A stretch of 64,000 nt of DNA. Origin: Massilia yuzhufengensis. GTDB taxonomy: Bacteria; Pseudomonadota; Gammaproteobacteria; Burkholderiales; Burkholderiaceae_D. The position numbers were made by a program, and so were the translations under genes. Position 1 is the first letter of the stretch. Every line of letters starts with the position of its first letter. The stretch spans positions 1 through 64,000 of the forward strand of contig NZ_FOLD01000021.1 in NCBI RefSeq assembly GCF_900112225.1, written 5' to 3'. Below, one piece after another: positions 1 to 7,732 of the stretch. The notes beneath the pieces are model-generated. The model was given only the letters and a program-made list of their open reading frames with translations, was not told where the DNA came from and searched no databases.

Positions 1-2
1 CC

Positions 3-359
3 GTGAGCGCGCTCCAGCTGGAACGGCACCTGTTACCGATGCTCGATCCCCAAGTGCTGCTGGTAACCGACGCCAACGCGGCCTACCGGGCGTTCAGCCG
101 GCGCCACGGCATCGCCCACCAGTACGTCAACCTGCGCGCCGGCGAGCGGGTGCGTCGCAGCAGCGAAGGCGCCATCCATGTACAGAACGTGAATGCCTAT
201 CACCGCCGCCTGCGCGACTGGCTGGCGCGCTTCCACGGCGTCGCGTCCCGCTACCTGACGAACTACCTGGGCTGGCGCAGGGCGCTTGATGGCGGGCGCG
301 TCACGTCTGCCGAGGGATTGCTGCGCCTGGCAATCAAACCCATCCATAGCAAAAGGTGA
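3..359 (+). CDS. IS1595-family (ISXO2-like) transposase, C-terminal part
   Basis: The frame is open to the left edge of the window, so only the last 118 residues are seen. They match the end of the ISXO2-like DDE domain: a segment with VTDANAAYRAF, a GIAHQYVN stretch, then HVQNVNAYHRRLRDW and the RFHGVASRYLTNYLGWRR block, which is highly typical of IS1595-type transposases. The stop lies just after a short basic tail. No second copy is in the window. The element lies at the extreme left of the cluster, next to a hairpin and IS-end-like repeats, so this edge has probably been a landing site for mobile DNA. Family identification is by recognition of the conserved C-terminal block; the N-terminal zinc-ribbon part and first catalytic residues are outside the window. 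Confidence 0.75.
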   Translation: MSALQLERHLLPMLDPQVLLVTDANAAYRAFSRRHGIAHQYVNLRAGERVRRSSEGAIHVQNVNAYHRRLRDWLARFHGVASRYLTNYLGWRRALDGGRVTSAEGLLRLAIKPIHSKR

Positions 360-465
360 CAGCGCCAAGCAACAGGCCCACCGCGCGCGGCGGGTGACGG
401 TGATCGAAGCCCGCGTCATCCTGGCCCAGCCGGTACAGCTTGAGGTTGTGAAGTCGGCGTCGTAT

Positions 466-502
466 CCGGACGATCCTGGCTCGTGACAGGATAATCGTCC
501 GG
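466..502. terminator. Strong hairpin downstream of the transposase fragment
   Basis: A 9-bp perfect stem (CCGGACGAT at 466-474, ATCGTCCGG at 494-502) is extended by CCTG at 475-478 pairing with CAGG at 487-490, leaving an 8-base loop. There is no T-run after it, so it could be a weak terminator or an insertion-sequence structural end rather than a classical intrinsic terminator. Confidence 0.4.
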
Positions 503-593
503 CGGACCAAATTCGACCTGTACCGTTCGCATGTAACTATCTGATTCTACGCGATTGCTTCACTCTGCTCTCTCAACATTAGTTCACTTTGTC

Positions 594-640
594 GCGAACT
601 AGCTTTGAAACTTGGCGAAGGCGCGAACGCATTTTGAGAC
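594..640 (-). repeat. Pair of 18-bp IS-end-like repeats (right-end copy)
   Basis: Two related 18-mers lie 29 bp apart: GCGAACTAGCTTTGAAAC (594-611) and GCGAACGCATTTTGAGAC (623-640). Their reverse complements match the pair at 14761-14778 and 14791-14808 (16 of 18 bases for the closest pair). Multiple spaced repeats of this size at an end, in inverted orientation, are characteristic of IS21-like terminal regions. No transposase of that kind is left between or beside them. The family assignment is an inference. Confidence 0.45.
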
Positions 641-733
641 CTGCCGAAGGCTCTGGACTGTGGTGCGCTGACACCTGATTAGCTGGCTTCAGCGGCGCTG
701 CGTCCATGTGCCTTTAACGCGAACCCGAGACAT

Positions 734-747
734 TTGATGTGGATCAA
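734..747 (+). promoter_or_regulatory. Perfect FNR/Anr box upstream of the hemerythrin-usp-adh operon
   Basis: TTGAT-GTGG-ATCAA is a perfect inverted repeat identical to the FNR/Anr/CRP-family oxygen-sensor consensus (TTGAT-N4-ATCAA). Its centre at 740.5 would place a class II start site near 782, 38 bases before the hemerythrin start codon at 820. A second perfect box is found at 3818-3831 in the same cluster. Confidence 0.8.
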
Positions 748-819
748 AGACAGGGCCGTAGTGGAACGGGGAGACTGCTACTTCATCCTCGCCGCCGCCA
801 TCCGGAACAGGTCTGCATC

Positions 820-1284
820 ATGATTCCCGCATCACATCCCCCACAAAGCGCGCACACCGTCCTTCGCGCGCTGACTCATGCACGCAAGGGCCTGCTAACC
901 CAAGTCCACGCTGCGGCAGGTGAGCCGGACGAACGCTTTCCCTCAGCTTTCGCGCGCTTGCTGGCAGCCATCGAAGCCGCCTTCCGCCACGAGGAGACAC
1001 TGATGGAAACGATCGGCTTTCCCGGCGTACGCGAGCAGCGCCGCGACAATGCGCTGCTGCTCAACGCACTGCACCATGCGGCGCCGCGGGTGGAAGACGG
1101 TGAGCTCGGGATCGGCCGCGAGGTGGTCGCCGCCTTGCCGGGCCTGCTCTCGCTGCACCGCTTCTGCGGCCTGCGCGTGCTGGCGAGCGCGCGCGGCGCG
1201 GTGCTGGCCCTGCGCCGCCGCCCACCCGGCCCGCTTGCGGGGTATTCCCGGGCGACCAGGCCGGCCCGCCGACATCACGCCTAG
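820..1284 (+). CDS. Hemerythrin-like protein (degenerate iron ligands)
   Basis: The frame is open further upstream, but the ATG at 820 (MIPASHPPQ) is preferred because the longer version would start inside the FNR box. The 154-residue product has a helix with FRHEETLMETIGFPG, which matches the second hemerythrin helix (HxxEE..M....P). It also has a late helix with an LSLHRF histidine. The third helix (VREQRRDNALLLNAL) lacks the usual H-x3-H pair, so a normal di-iron site is doubtful. Hemerythrin-like proteins bind O2 or NO, or sense iron. The gene leads an apparent operon with a tandem UspA protein (40-bp gap) and a zinc alcohol dehydrogenase, and is preceded by an FNR box, which fits a low-oxygen role. 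It could also be an unrelated four-helix protein. Confidence 0.55.
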   Translation: MIPASHPPQSAHTVLRALTHARKGLLTQVHAAAGEPDERFPSAFARLLAAIEAAFRHEETLMETIGFPGVREQRRDNALLLNALHHAAPRVEDGELGIGREVVAALPGLLSLHRFCGLRVLASARGAVLALRRRPPGPLAGYSRATRPARRHHA

Positions 1285-1323
1285 CAAGGGACATCCGGAC
1301 GCATCAACCAGGAGAAGCATGCC

Positions 1324-2160
1324 ATGAGCTACCGAACCATCATCGTGCACGCCGACGCCTCGCGCCACGCGCCGCAACGCATCGGCATCGCCGCCAGGCT
1401 GGCTGCCGAGCACGAGGCACACCTGGTCGGCGTCGCCGCCATCGGTGTGTCGCGCGAGGTATTCCCTCGTGGCTATCACGCAGTGCCCGGCAGCCTGGAG
1501 GCCAGCTATTTCGATCCCCTGCATGAAACTGCGACGCAGGCGCTCGATCGCTTCGGCGAGCTGGCGGGCGAAGCCGGCGTCGCATTCGAAAAACGGCTGG
1601 TGTGCGACCTGGCCAGCGAGGCGTTGGCGCGGCTCGGGCGCTTTGCCGACCTGGTGATCGTGAACCAGGACGACCTGAGCGAAGCCCTGACCGACACCAT
1701 CGGGCGCATCCCCGAATACGTGGCCTTCACCTGCGCACGCCCTGTGCTGGTGGTGCCCTGCGCGCCGGTGACACACGGCCTCGGGCGGCATGTGCTGGTC
1801 GCCTGGAACGGCAGCAAGGAAGCGTCGGCGGCGCTGTTGGCGGCCTTGCCCCTGATGCGGCGCGCCGTGCGTGCGACCATCGTCGCGTTCCGGCCGCCGG
1901 GCGATACCGAGCTGGCCGATCCACAGCAACAGGCCGATCTCGCCGCCTTCCTGGCGCGGCACGACGTCCAGGCCGAGATCCTGGCGATCGACCGCCACAT
2001 CGATGGCGGTCGGGCGCTGCTCACGCTGGCGGCCCAGGAAGCCTACGACCTGCTGGTCATGGGCTGTTATGGCCATTCGCAGTTCCGCGAACTCTTTCTC
2101 GGGGGTGTCACCCGGCACGTGCTGCAGAACGCGACGATGTCCGTCCTGATGGCGCGCTGA
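1324..2160 (+). CDS. Universal stress protein, tandem UspA domains
   Basis: A 278-residue protein with two UspA folds. The first starts at the N-terminus (SYRTIIVHADAS), and the second, from about residue 155 (GRHVLVAWNGSKEASAAL), ends with VMGCYGHSQFRELFLGG, close to the GxGxHGxSxxxxxxxGS ATP-binding pattern. GGAGAAG lies just before two possible ATG codons (1319 and 1324); the second gives the usual M-S-Y-R start. It sits between the hemerythrin-like gene and the alcohol dehydrogenase in one direction and is one of four usp genes in 10 kb. Clusters of usp genes under FNR-type control are known for anaerobic and stationary-phase survival in Proteobacteria. The exact ligand or partner cannot be read from the sequence. 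Confidence 0.9.
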   Translation: MSYRTIIVHADASRHAPQRIGIAARLAAEHEAHLVGVAAIGVSREVFPRGYHAVPGSLEASYFDPLHETATQALDRFGELAGEAGVAFEKRLVCDLASEALARLGRFADLVIVNQDDLSEALTDTIGRIPEYVAFTCARPVLVVPCAPVTHGLGRHVLVAWNGSKEASAALLAALPLMRRAVRATIVAFRPPGDTELADPQQQADLAAFLARHDVQAEILAIDRHIDGGRALLTLAAQEAYDLLVMGCYGHSQFRELFLGGVTRHVLQNATMSVLMAR

Positions 2161-2203
2161 ACGGTGTAACAAGTCCGGGATCCATCACCGACGGGAGGAT
2201 CCG

Positions 2204-3259
2204 ATGGAAATGATGAAGGCGGCAGTTTTCGAGGGGCCGGGCCGGATCGCGCTCGGGCGCAAGCCGGTACCCCATGCAGGGCCCGGCGAAGCCATCGTCA
2301 AGGTGACGATGACGACCATTTGCGGGACGGACGTGCATATACTGAAAGGCGAATACCCCGTTGCGCCCGGCCTGACCGTCGGGCACGAACCGGTCGGCGT
2401 GATCGCCGAACTGGGCGCCGGGGTAGATGGCTACACGCTCGGCCAGCGGGTCGTGGTGGGGGCGATCACGCCCTGCGGCCAGTGCCATCCCTGCCTGGAG
2501 GGTCACCAGGCGCAGTGCGGGGGACATGCGATCGGCGGCTGGCGCTTCGGCAATACCATCGACGGCTGCCAGGCCGAATACGTGCGGGTGCCGTTCGCGA
2601 TGGCGAACCTGGCCCCGGTACCTAGCGGCCTGAGCGACGAGCAGGTGCTGATGTGCCCCGACATCATGAGCACCGGCTTCGGCGGCGCCGAGAACGGCGC
2701 GATCCGCATCGGCGACACCGTGGCGGTGTTTGCCCAGGGTCCGATCGGCCTGTGCGCCACCGCCGGGGCGCGGCTGCGCGGCGCCAGCCGCATCATCGCG
2801 GTCGACACGGTGCCGGCACGGCTCGAGATGGCAAAACGGCTGGGCGCGGACCACGTCATCGATTTCAGGCACACCGATCCCGTCGAGGCAATCCTCGAAC
2901 TGACCGGCGGGCAGGGCGCCGACGTCGCCATCGAGGCGCTCGGTACCCAGCAAACCTTCGAGAGCTGCCTGCGGGCCCTGCGTCCCGGCGGCACCTTGTC
3001 GAGCCTGGGTGTCTACTCGGGCAAGCTCAGCCTCCCGGTCGATGCCTTCGCCGCCGGCCTGGGCGACCACAAGCTGATCACGACCTTGTGCCCGGGCGGC
3101 AAGCACCGCATGCGGCGGCTGATGGACATTGTGTCGTCGGGCCGCGTCGACTTGCGGCCACTGGTAACGCACCGCTTCCCGCTCGACCGGATCGAGGAAG
3201 CCTACGAGCTGTTCGCCAACCAGCGCGACGGCGTGCTCAAAGTGGCGATCGTTCCCTGA
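2204..3259 (+). CDS. Zinc-dependent alcohol dehydrogenase (MDR family)
   Basis: A 351-residue medium-chain dehydrogenase of normal length. Visible features are the catalytic zinc site CGTD near residue 40 with GHEPVGVI (the GHE motif). The structural-zinc loop is altered: it runs PCGQCHPCLEGHQAQC, keeping four cysteines. A Rossmann segment follows (DTVAVFAQGPIGLCATAGA; the usual GxGxxG is QGPIGL here). A GGAGG ribosome site at 2194-2198 precedes the ATG. It follows the tandem Usp gene after 43 bp and converges with a minus-strand usp 6 bp past its stop. The family oxidises or reduces alcohols/aldehydes with NAD(H). In this FNR-boxed cluster, fermentative NADH recycling is the likely role, as an inference. 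The substrate is not determinable. Confidence 0.9.
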   Translation: MEMMKAAVFEGPGRIALGRKPVPHAGPGEAIVKVTMTTICGTDVHILKGEYPVAPGLTVGHEPVGVIAELGAGVDGYTLGQRVVVGAITPCGQCHPCLEGHQAQCGGHAIGGWRFGNTIDGCQAEYVRVPFAMANLAPVPSGLSDEQVLMCPDIMSTGFGGAENGAIRIGDTVAVFAQGPIGLCATAGARLRGASRIIAVDTVPARLEMAKRLGADHVIDFRHTDPVEAILELTGGQGADVAIEALGTQQTFESCLRALRPGGTLSSLGVYSGKLSLPVDAFAAGLGDHKLITTLCPGGKHRMRRLMDIVSSGRVDLRPLVTHRFPLDRIEEAYELFANQRDGVLKVAIVP

Positions 3260-3265
3260 CACGCT

Positions 3266-3760
3266 TCAAGCCATGCCATCTTCGGTAAAATCGGGGCGCG
3301 TGGCCTCGCGTGGATCGCGCAGCAGCAGGACGGGGATGGGCGAGTTGGCCAGCACGTACTGCGCCACGCTTCCCGTAAACAGGCGGTTGGCGTCGTTGGG
3401 CCCGTGCGCTCCCATCACGATGAGGTCGCAGCCGTGTTCTTCGGCCACCCGGATGATCTCGGGGCCCGGGCTGGAAGCCAGCGGGATGGCGGGGTCGCAG
3501 CTGACCCCGCTCAGTTGGGCGATGCGGCCCACCGTGTCGGCATGGGTGTGCGCGGCCCGGCGGGCGCGCTCGAATTCTGCCTGCGCCGCCTGCGCGTCCG
3601 GCGCGGCCTCGCCGCTGTCGGGTATGCGGAAATGCGGTTGTGCGACCGATACCGCGACCACGCGCCCGGCGCCTGAACGGGCCAGCTGGACCGCCATCTC
3701 GGCGGCACGGACGGCCAGGTCGGAACCGTCGGTGGCAATGCAGATGCGTTCGAGGAACAT
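3266..3760 (-). CDS. Universal stress protein, single UspA domain
   Basis: A 164-residue UspA protein. It starts MFLERICIATDGSDLAV, with the conserved D-G-S of the nucleotide site, and ends with VMGAHGPNDANRLFTGSVAQYVL, close to the GxxGxHG...GS ATP loop. It is transcribed away from the HlyD-type gene at 3895. The 134-bp divergent region contains a perfect FNR box at 3818-3831, so both directions could be oxygen-controlled. Its end lies 6 bp from the end of the alcohol dehydrogenase with no obvious terminator between them. Sequence differences from the tandem-domain paralogues nearby suggest a separate Usp subfamily. Confidence 0.9.
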   Translation of the reverse strand: MFLERICIATDGSDLAVRAAEMAVQLARSGAGRVVAVSVAQPHFRIPDSGEAAPDAQAAQAEFERARRAAHTHADTVGRIAQLSGVSCDPAIPLASSPGPEIIRVAEEHGCDLIVMGAHGPNDANRLFTGSVAQYVLANSPIPVLLLRDPREATRPDFTEDGMA

Positions 3761-3817
3761 GATGGGCCACCCTTTGTCGAAGTGCCAACAGCATTAAGGT
3801 TTCCCATCGCGAGCGCT

Positions 3818-3831
3818 TTGATGCACATCAA
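3818..3831. promoter_or_regulatory. Perfect FNR/Anr box in a divergent promoter region
   Basis: TTGAT-GCAC-ATCAA is a perfect FNR-type dyad, centred at 3824.5. It is 58 bp from the usp start codon (minus strand) and 64 bp from the HlyD start codon (plus strand), so a -41.5 position is possible on either side. It is the second perfect copy in this 11-kb cluster. Confidence 0.8.
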
Positions 3832-3894
3832 ATTCCACAGAAGCTTGGCGCGCTCCCAGCCACCGCGGGGCAGGATCCGCGGGCGCGAGGCACC

Positions 3895-4980
3895 ATGATC
3901 GCCTGGCGCGGTTGGCGCCTCGGCGCGCTCCTGCTGCTGGCCGCGCTGCTGGCCCTCGGGGCCACGGCCGGGCTCTGGTGGCAAGGGCGCGGGCAGGGCC
4001 AGGACCCCGGTCCGGGCTTCGTCGGCGGCAATGGCCGCATCGAGGCCACCGAGATCGACATCGCCACCAGGCTGCCGGGACGGGTTGCCGAGGTGCTGGT
4101 GCAAGAGGGCGACATGGTGAAGGCAGGGCAGGTACTGGCGCGCATGGACCCGCACACCCTGCTGGCGCAGCGCGCGGAAAGCGCGGCGCGCGAGCGCCAG
4201 GCGCGCGACGCGGTGGCGCAGGCCGCGGCCGGACTGGCGATGCGCCGCGGTGACGAGGCGGCTGCCGCCGCGAACGTGGTCCAGCGTCTGAGCGAGCTGG
4301 AAGCGGCGCAGCGGCGCCTGCGCCGCTCCACCACCCTGGCGGCAGCCGGCGCGGTGCCGTCCCAGGAGCTGGACGACGACGAGGCGCGGGTACGGGGCGC
4401 CGAGGCCGCGGTCACGGCGGCGCGGGCCCAGCGCGAAGCGGCCGCCGCTGCCATCGAGGCAGCCCGCGCCCAGGTGGTGGAGGCGCGCTCGAGCGTCGCC
4501 GTGGCGCTGGCCGCGACCGCCCGCATCGACGCCGACCTGCGCGAGCTCGAATTGCGCGCGCCGCGCGCCGGGCGCGTCCAGTACCGCGTGGCGCAGCCGG
4601 GCGAAGTGCTTCCCGGCGGCGGGACCGTACTCAACCTGATCGACCTGAGCGACGTCTTCATGAGCTTTTTCGTGCCCGAGGCCGCCGCCGGCCGCGTCGC
4701 GCTCGGCGCCGAGGTGCGCCTGCGGCTGGACGCCGCACCCGGCTTCATCGTGCCGGCCAGGGTCACCTATGTCGCCAGTAGCGCCCAGTTCACGCCGAAG
4801 TCGGTGGAAACGGCCAGCGAGCGGCAGAAGCTGATGTTCCGCGTCAAGGCCCAGGTCGATCGCCAGGTGCTGCTGCGCTACGCCGACCATGTCAAGGCCG
4901 GGGTACCGGGCGTCGCCTGGGTACGGCTCGACCGCCGCGCGAACTGGCCGCCTGCGCTGGCGCTGCGAGGCGGCCAATGA
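3895..4980 (+). CDS. HlyD-type membrane fusion protein of an RbbA/YhhJ-like ABC exporter
   Basis: A 361-residue periplasmic adaptor. One N-terminal membrane helix (about residues 8-30) is followed by the biotinyl-lipoyl half-motif ATRLPGRVAEVLVQEGDMVKAG, a long alanine/arginine-rich coiled coil (about 90-210), and the second lipoyl half with LRAPRAGRVQY and PGEVLPGG. The length is near that of E. coli YhiI (about 355). The stop overlaps the ATP-binding gene by 4 bp, so the three genes (adaptor, double-ATPase/permease, permease) form an operon equal in order to yhiI-rbbA-yhhJ. The substrate is unknown. The promoter region holds an FNR box, suggesting induction at low oxygen. Confidence 0.9.
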   Translation: MIAWRGWRLGALLLLAALLALGATAGLWWQGRGQGQDPGPGFVGGNGRIEATEIDIATRLPGRVAEVLVQEGDMVKAGQVLARMDPHTLLAQRAESAARERQARDAVAQAAAGLAMRRGDEAAAAANVVQRLSELEAAQRRLRRSTTLAAAGAVPSQELDDDEARVRGAEAAVTAARAQREAAAAAIEAARAQVVEARSSVAVALAATARIDADLRELELRAPRAGRVQYRVAQPGEVLPGGGTVLNLIDLSDVFMSFFVPEAAAGRVALGAEVRLRLDAAPGFIVPARVTYVASSAQFTPKSVETASERQKLMFRVKAQVDRQVLLRYADHVKAGVPGVAWVRLDRRANWPPALALRGGQ

Positions 4981-7730
4981 GGGAGGGCGCGGCCCCGGCG
5001 CCCCCGGTCGCTCGCGTCGAGGGCCTGCGCCTGCGCTACCGGCGCGTGACGGCGCTGGACGACATCAGCCTGGACCTGCCGGCGGGCGCCATGACGGGAC
5101 TGATCGGGCCGGACGGGGTCGGCAAGTCGAGCCTGCTCGCAGTGCTGGCCGGCGCGCGCCGCTTTCGCCATGGCCGGGTCGAGGTGCTGGGCGGCGACAT
5201 TGGCCACGCAGGCTTCCGTGCCCAGGCCAGCCCGCGCATCGCCTACATGCCCCAGGGGCTGGGCCGCAACCTGTATCCCTCGCTCACGGTCGAGGAAAAC
5301 CTGCAGTTCTTTGCCCGCCTGTTCGGCCTCGACGCGCCGGCCGCCCAGGCACGTATCGACCTCCTGAGCCGCAGCACCGGGCTGCATCCCTTCCTCGGGC
5401 GTCCGGCGGGCCTGCTGTCGGGCGGGATGAAGCAGAAGCTGGCCTTATGCTGCGCTCTCATTCATGAGCCTGACTTATTAATCCTGGATGAGCCCACCAC
5501 CGGCGTCGACCCGCTGGCCCGGGTGCAGTTCTGGGAACTGATCGCCGCGATCCGGCGCGCGCGGCCGGCCCTGAGCGTGGTGGTGGCGACCGCCTACATG
5601 GACGAGGCCGGCCAGATGGACTGGCTGGTGGCGCTCGACGCCGGCCGGGTGCTGGCCGCCGGCAGCCCCGCCGCGTTACTGGCGCGCACCGGCTGCACCG
5701 ACCTGGAACAGGCCTTCGTGGCGCTGCTGCCGCCTGGGCGCCGGGCCGGACAGCGGCCCGCGGCCGCCCCACCCCTGCAAACAGTGCCCACAGGAGAGGC
5801 GCCATTGGCGGACGCCGTGGTCGAGGCGCGCGGGCTGTCACGGCGTTTCGGCGACTTCGTCGCGGTGCGTGACGTAAGTTTCCGCATCGCGCGTGGCGAG
5901 ATCTTCGGCTTCATCGGCTCCAACGGCTGCGGCAAGAGCACCACCATGAAGATGCTCACCGGACTGCTGGCGCCGAGCAGCGGCGAGGCCTGGGTCCTGG
6001 GCCAGCAGGTAGAGCGCCACGACCTCGCCAGCCGGCGCCGGGTCGGGTATATGTCGCAGGGCTTTTCCCTGTATCACGAACTGAGCGTACGCCAGAACCT
6101 GCTGCTCCATGCGCGCCTGTTCGACCTGCCCGAGGATGCCGGACACCGCCGCTGCGCCGACCTGGCCCAGCGCTTCGGGCTGGAGCCGGTGCTCGACGCC
6201 ATGCCGGACGCGTTGCCACTGGGGATGCGCCAGCGCCTGTCGCTCGCGGTCGCGCTGGTACATGGGCCCGAGCTCCTGATCCTGGACGAGCCCACCTCCG
6301 GCGTCGACCCGGTGGCGCGCGACGGTTTCTGGGGCGAGATGCTGGCCCTGTCGCGCCAGGAAGGCGTGACGATCTTCATCTCGACCCATTTCATGAACGA
6401 GGCCGAGCGCTGCGACCGGGTGGCGCTGATGCATGCCGGCCGGGTGCTGGCCTGTGGCGCGCCCGGGGATCTGCGGCGCGAGCGGGGCGTGGACAGCCTG
6501 GAACAGGCCTTCGTGGCCTGGCTGCGCGAAGCCGACCCCGAGGCGGCGCAGCCGGCGCCCGCGCTGCCGCCGCACCAACCCCAGGCTGTCGCGCGCTTCG
6601 CCTGGCTGCGCCGAGCCGCGGCCTGCAGCCGGCGCGAAAGCCTGGAGCTGCGGCGCGACCCGGTCCGGGCCCTGCTGGCGACGCTCGGCTCGCTGCTCCT
6701 GATGATCGTGATCGGCTATGGCCTGAACATGGACGTCGAAGACCTGCCATATGCCGTGCTCGACCGCGACGGCACGGCGCTCAGCCGCGACTATGCACTG
6801 AACCTGTCCGGCTCGCGCTACTTCAGCGAGCGGCCGCCGCTGGCGGACTACGCCGACCTCGACCGCCGCATGCGCTCGGGCGAGCTTGCGCTGGCGATCG
6901 AGATCCCGCCCGGCTTTGCACGCGCGCTGCAGCGCGGCCGGCCAGTGGAGATCGGCGCCTGGATCGACGGCGCCAACCCGCCGCGCGCCGAGACGGCAGA
7001 AGGCTATGTGCAGGGCATGCACGCGCACTGGCTGCGCACCCGGGCCGCCATGGCGGGCGCCGCCGGGGCGGGGGCAGGGACGACCATCGCCAGCGTCGAG
7101 ACGCGATTTCGCTACAACCCCGACGTGCGCAGCATGCCCGCCATGGTGCCGGCGATCATCGCCCTGCTGCTGCTGAACCTGCCGGCCATGCAGGCGGCGC
7201 TGGCGGTGGTGCGCGAGAAGGAGATGGGTCCGATCGTCAACCTGTATGTGACGCCGCTGCGGCGCAGCGAGTTCCTGCTCGGAAAGGCGGCGCCCTACGT
7301 GCTGCTCGCCATGCTGAACTTCGCCCTGATGACGCTGCTGGCCGTGACGGCGCTCGGCGTCCCGCTCAAGGGCAGCGTGGCGGTGCTGGCGGCGGCAGCT
7401 TTCCTGTTCTGCATCTGCTCGACCGGCATCGGCCTGCTGGCCTCGGCCTTCACTCGCAGCCAGATCGCGGCCATCTTCCTGACCATGATCGGCACCATGC
7501 TGCCGGCGATCCAGTTCGGCGGCCTGATCAACCCGGTGGAGACGCTGGAGGGCGTCGGCAGGATGATCGGCGAAGCTTATCCGGCCTCGCACATGCTGAC
7601 CGTCGCGCGCGGTGTCTTTTCGAAGGCGCTTGGCTGGAGCGACCTGCGGGCCGAGTTCCTGGCCCTGCTGGCGGCGATCCCCGTGATCCTGGGCCTGGCG
7701 ATCGTGGCCCTGCCGCGGCAGGAGCGCTAG
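4977..7730 (+). CDS. RbbA-like ABC transporter: two ATPase domains fused to an ABC-2 permease
   Basis: A 917-residue fusion, close to the length of E. coli RbbA (about 911). The first ATPase has Walker A GPDGVGKSS near residues 44-52, signature LLSGG near 146-150 and LILDEPTTGVDP near 168-179. The second has GSNGCGKSTT near 314-323, a degenerate signature (LPLGMRQ) and LLILDEPTSGVDP near 433-445. From about residue 555 there is an ABC-2 permease with one early helix, a large extracytoplasmic domain and five or so helices at the end. RbbA was named for ribosome association in E. coli. The adaptor and second permease next to it point to export across both membranes. Start ATG at 4977 overlaps the adaptor stop. 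Confidence 0.92.
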   Translation: MREGAAPAPPVARVEGLRLRYRRVTALDDISLDLPAGAMTGLIGPDGVGKSSLLAVLAGARRFRHGRVEVLGGDIGHAGFRAQASPRIAYMPQGLGRNLYPSLTVEENLQFFARLFGLDAPAAQARIDLLSRSTGLHPFLGRPAGLLSGGMKQKLALCCALIHEPDLLILDEPTTGVDPLARVQFWELIAAIRRARPALSVVVATAYMDEAGQMDWLVALDAGRVLAAGSPAALLARTGCTDLEQAFVALLPPGRRAGQRPAAAPPLQTVPTGEAPLADAVVEARGLSRRFGDFVAVRDVSFRIARGEIFGFIGSNGCGKSTTMKMLTGLLAPSSGEAWVLGQQVERHDLASRRRVGYMSQGFSLYHELSVRQNLLLHARLFDLPEDAGHRRCADLAQRFGLEPVLDAMPDALPLGMRQRLSLAVALVHGPELLILDEPTSGVDPVARDGFWGEMLALSRQEGVTIFISTHFMNEAERCDRVALMHAGRVLACGAPGDLRRERGVDSLEQAFVAWLREADPEAAQPAPALPPHQPQAVARFAWLRRAAACSRRESLELRRDPVRALLATLGSLLLMIVIGYGLNMDVEDLPYAVLDRDGTALSRDYALNLSGSRYFSERPPLADYADLDRRMRSGELALAIEIPPGFARALQRGRPVEIGAWIDGANPPRAETAEGYVQGMHAHWLRTRAAMAGAAGAGAGTTIASVETRFRYNPDVRSMPAMVPAIIALLLLNLPAMQAALAVVREKEMGPIVNLYVTPLRRSEFLLGKAAPYVLLAMLNFALMTLLAVTALGVPLKGSVAVLAAAAFLFCICSTGIGLLASAFTRSQIAAIFLTMIGTMLPAIQFGGLINPVETLEGVGRMIGEAYPASHMLTVARGVFSKALGWSDLRAEFLALLAAIPVILGLAIVALPRQER

Positions 7731-7732
7731 CC

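Noticed and set aside
943-2172. Very long minus-strand frame opposite the hemerythrin and usp genes
   Set aside because: A shadow of GC-rich coding DNA: low-complexity, Arg/Gly/Gln-rich, with no domain; the plus-strand Usp is unmistakable.
3511-4977. Long minus-strand frame over the HlyD gene
   Set aside because: Shadow frame of the GC-rich adaptor gene; no recognisable motif.
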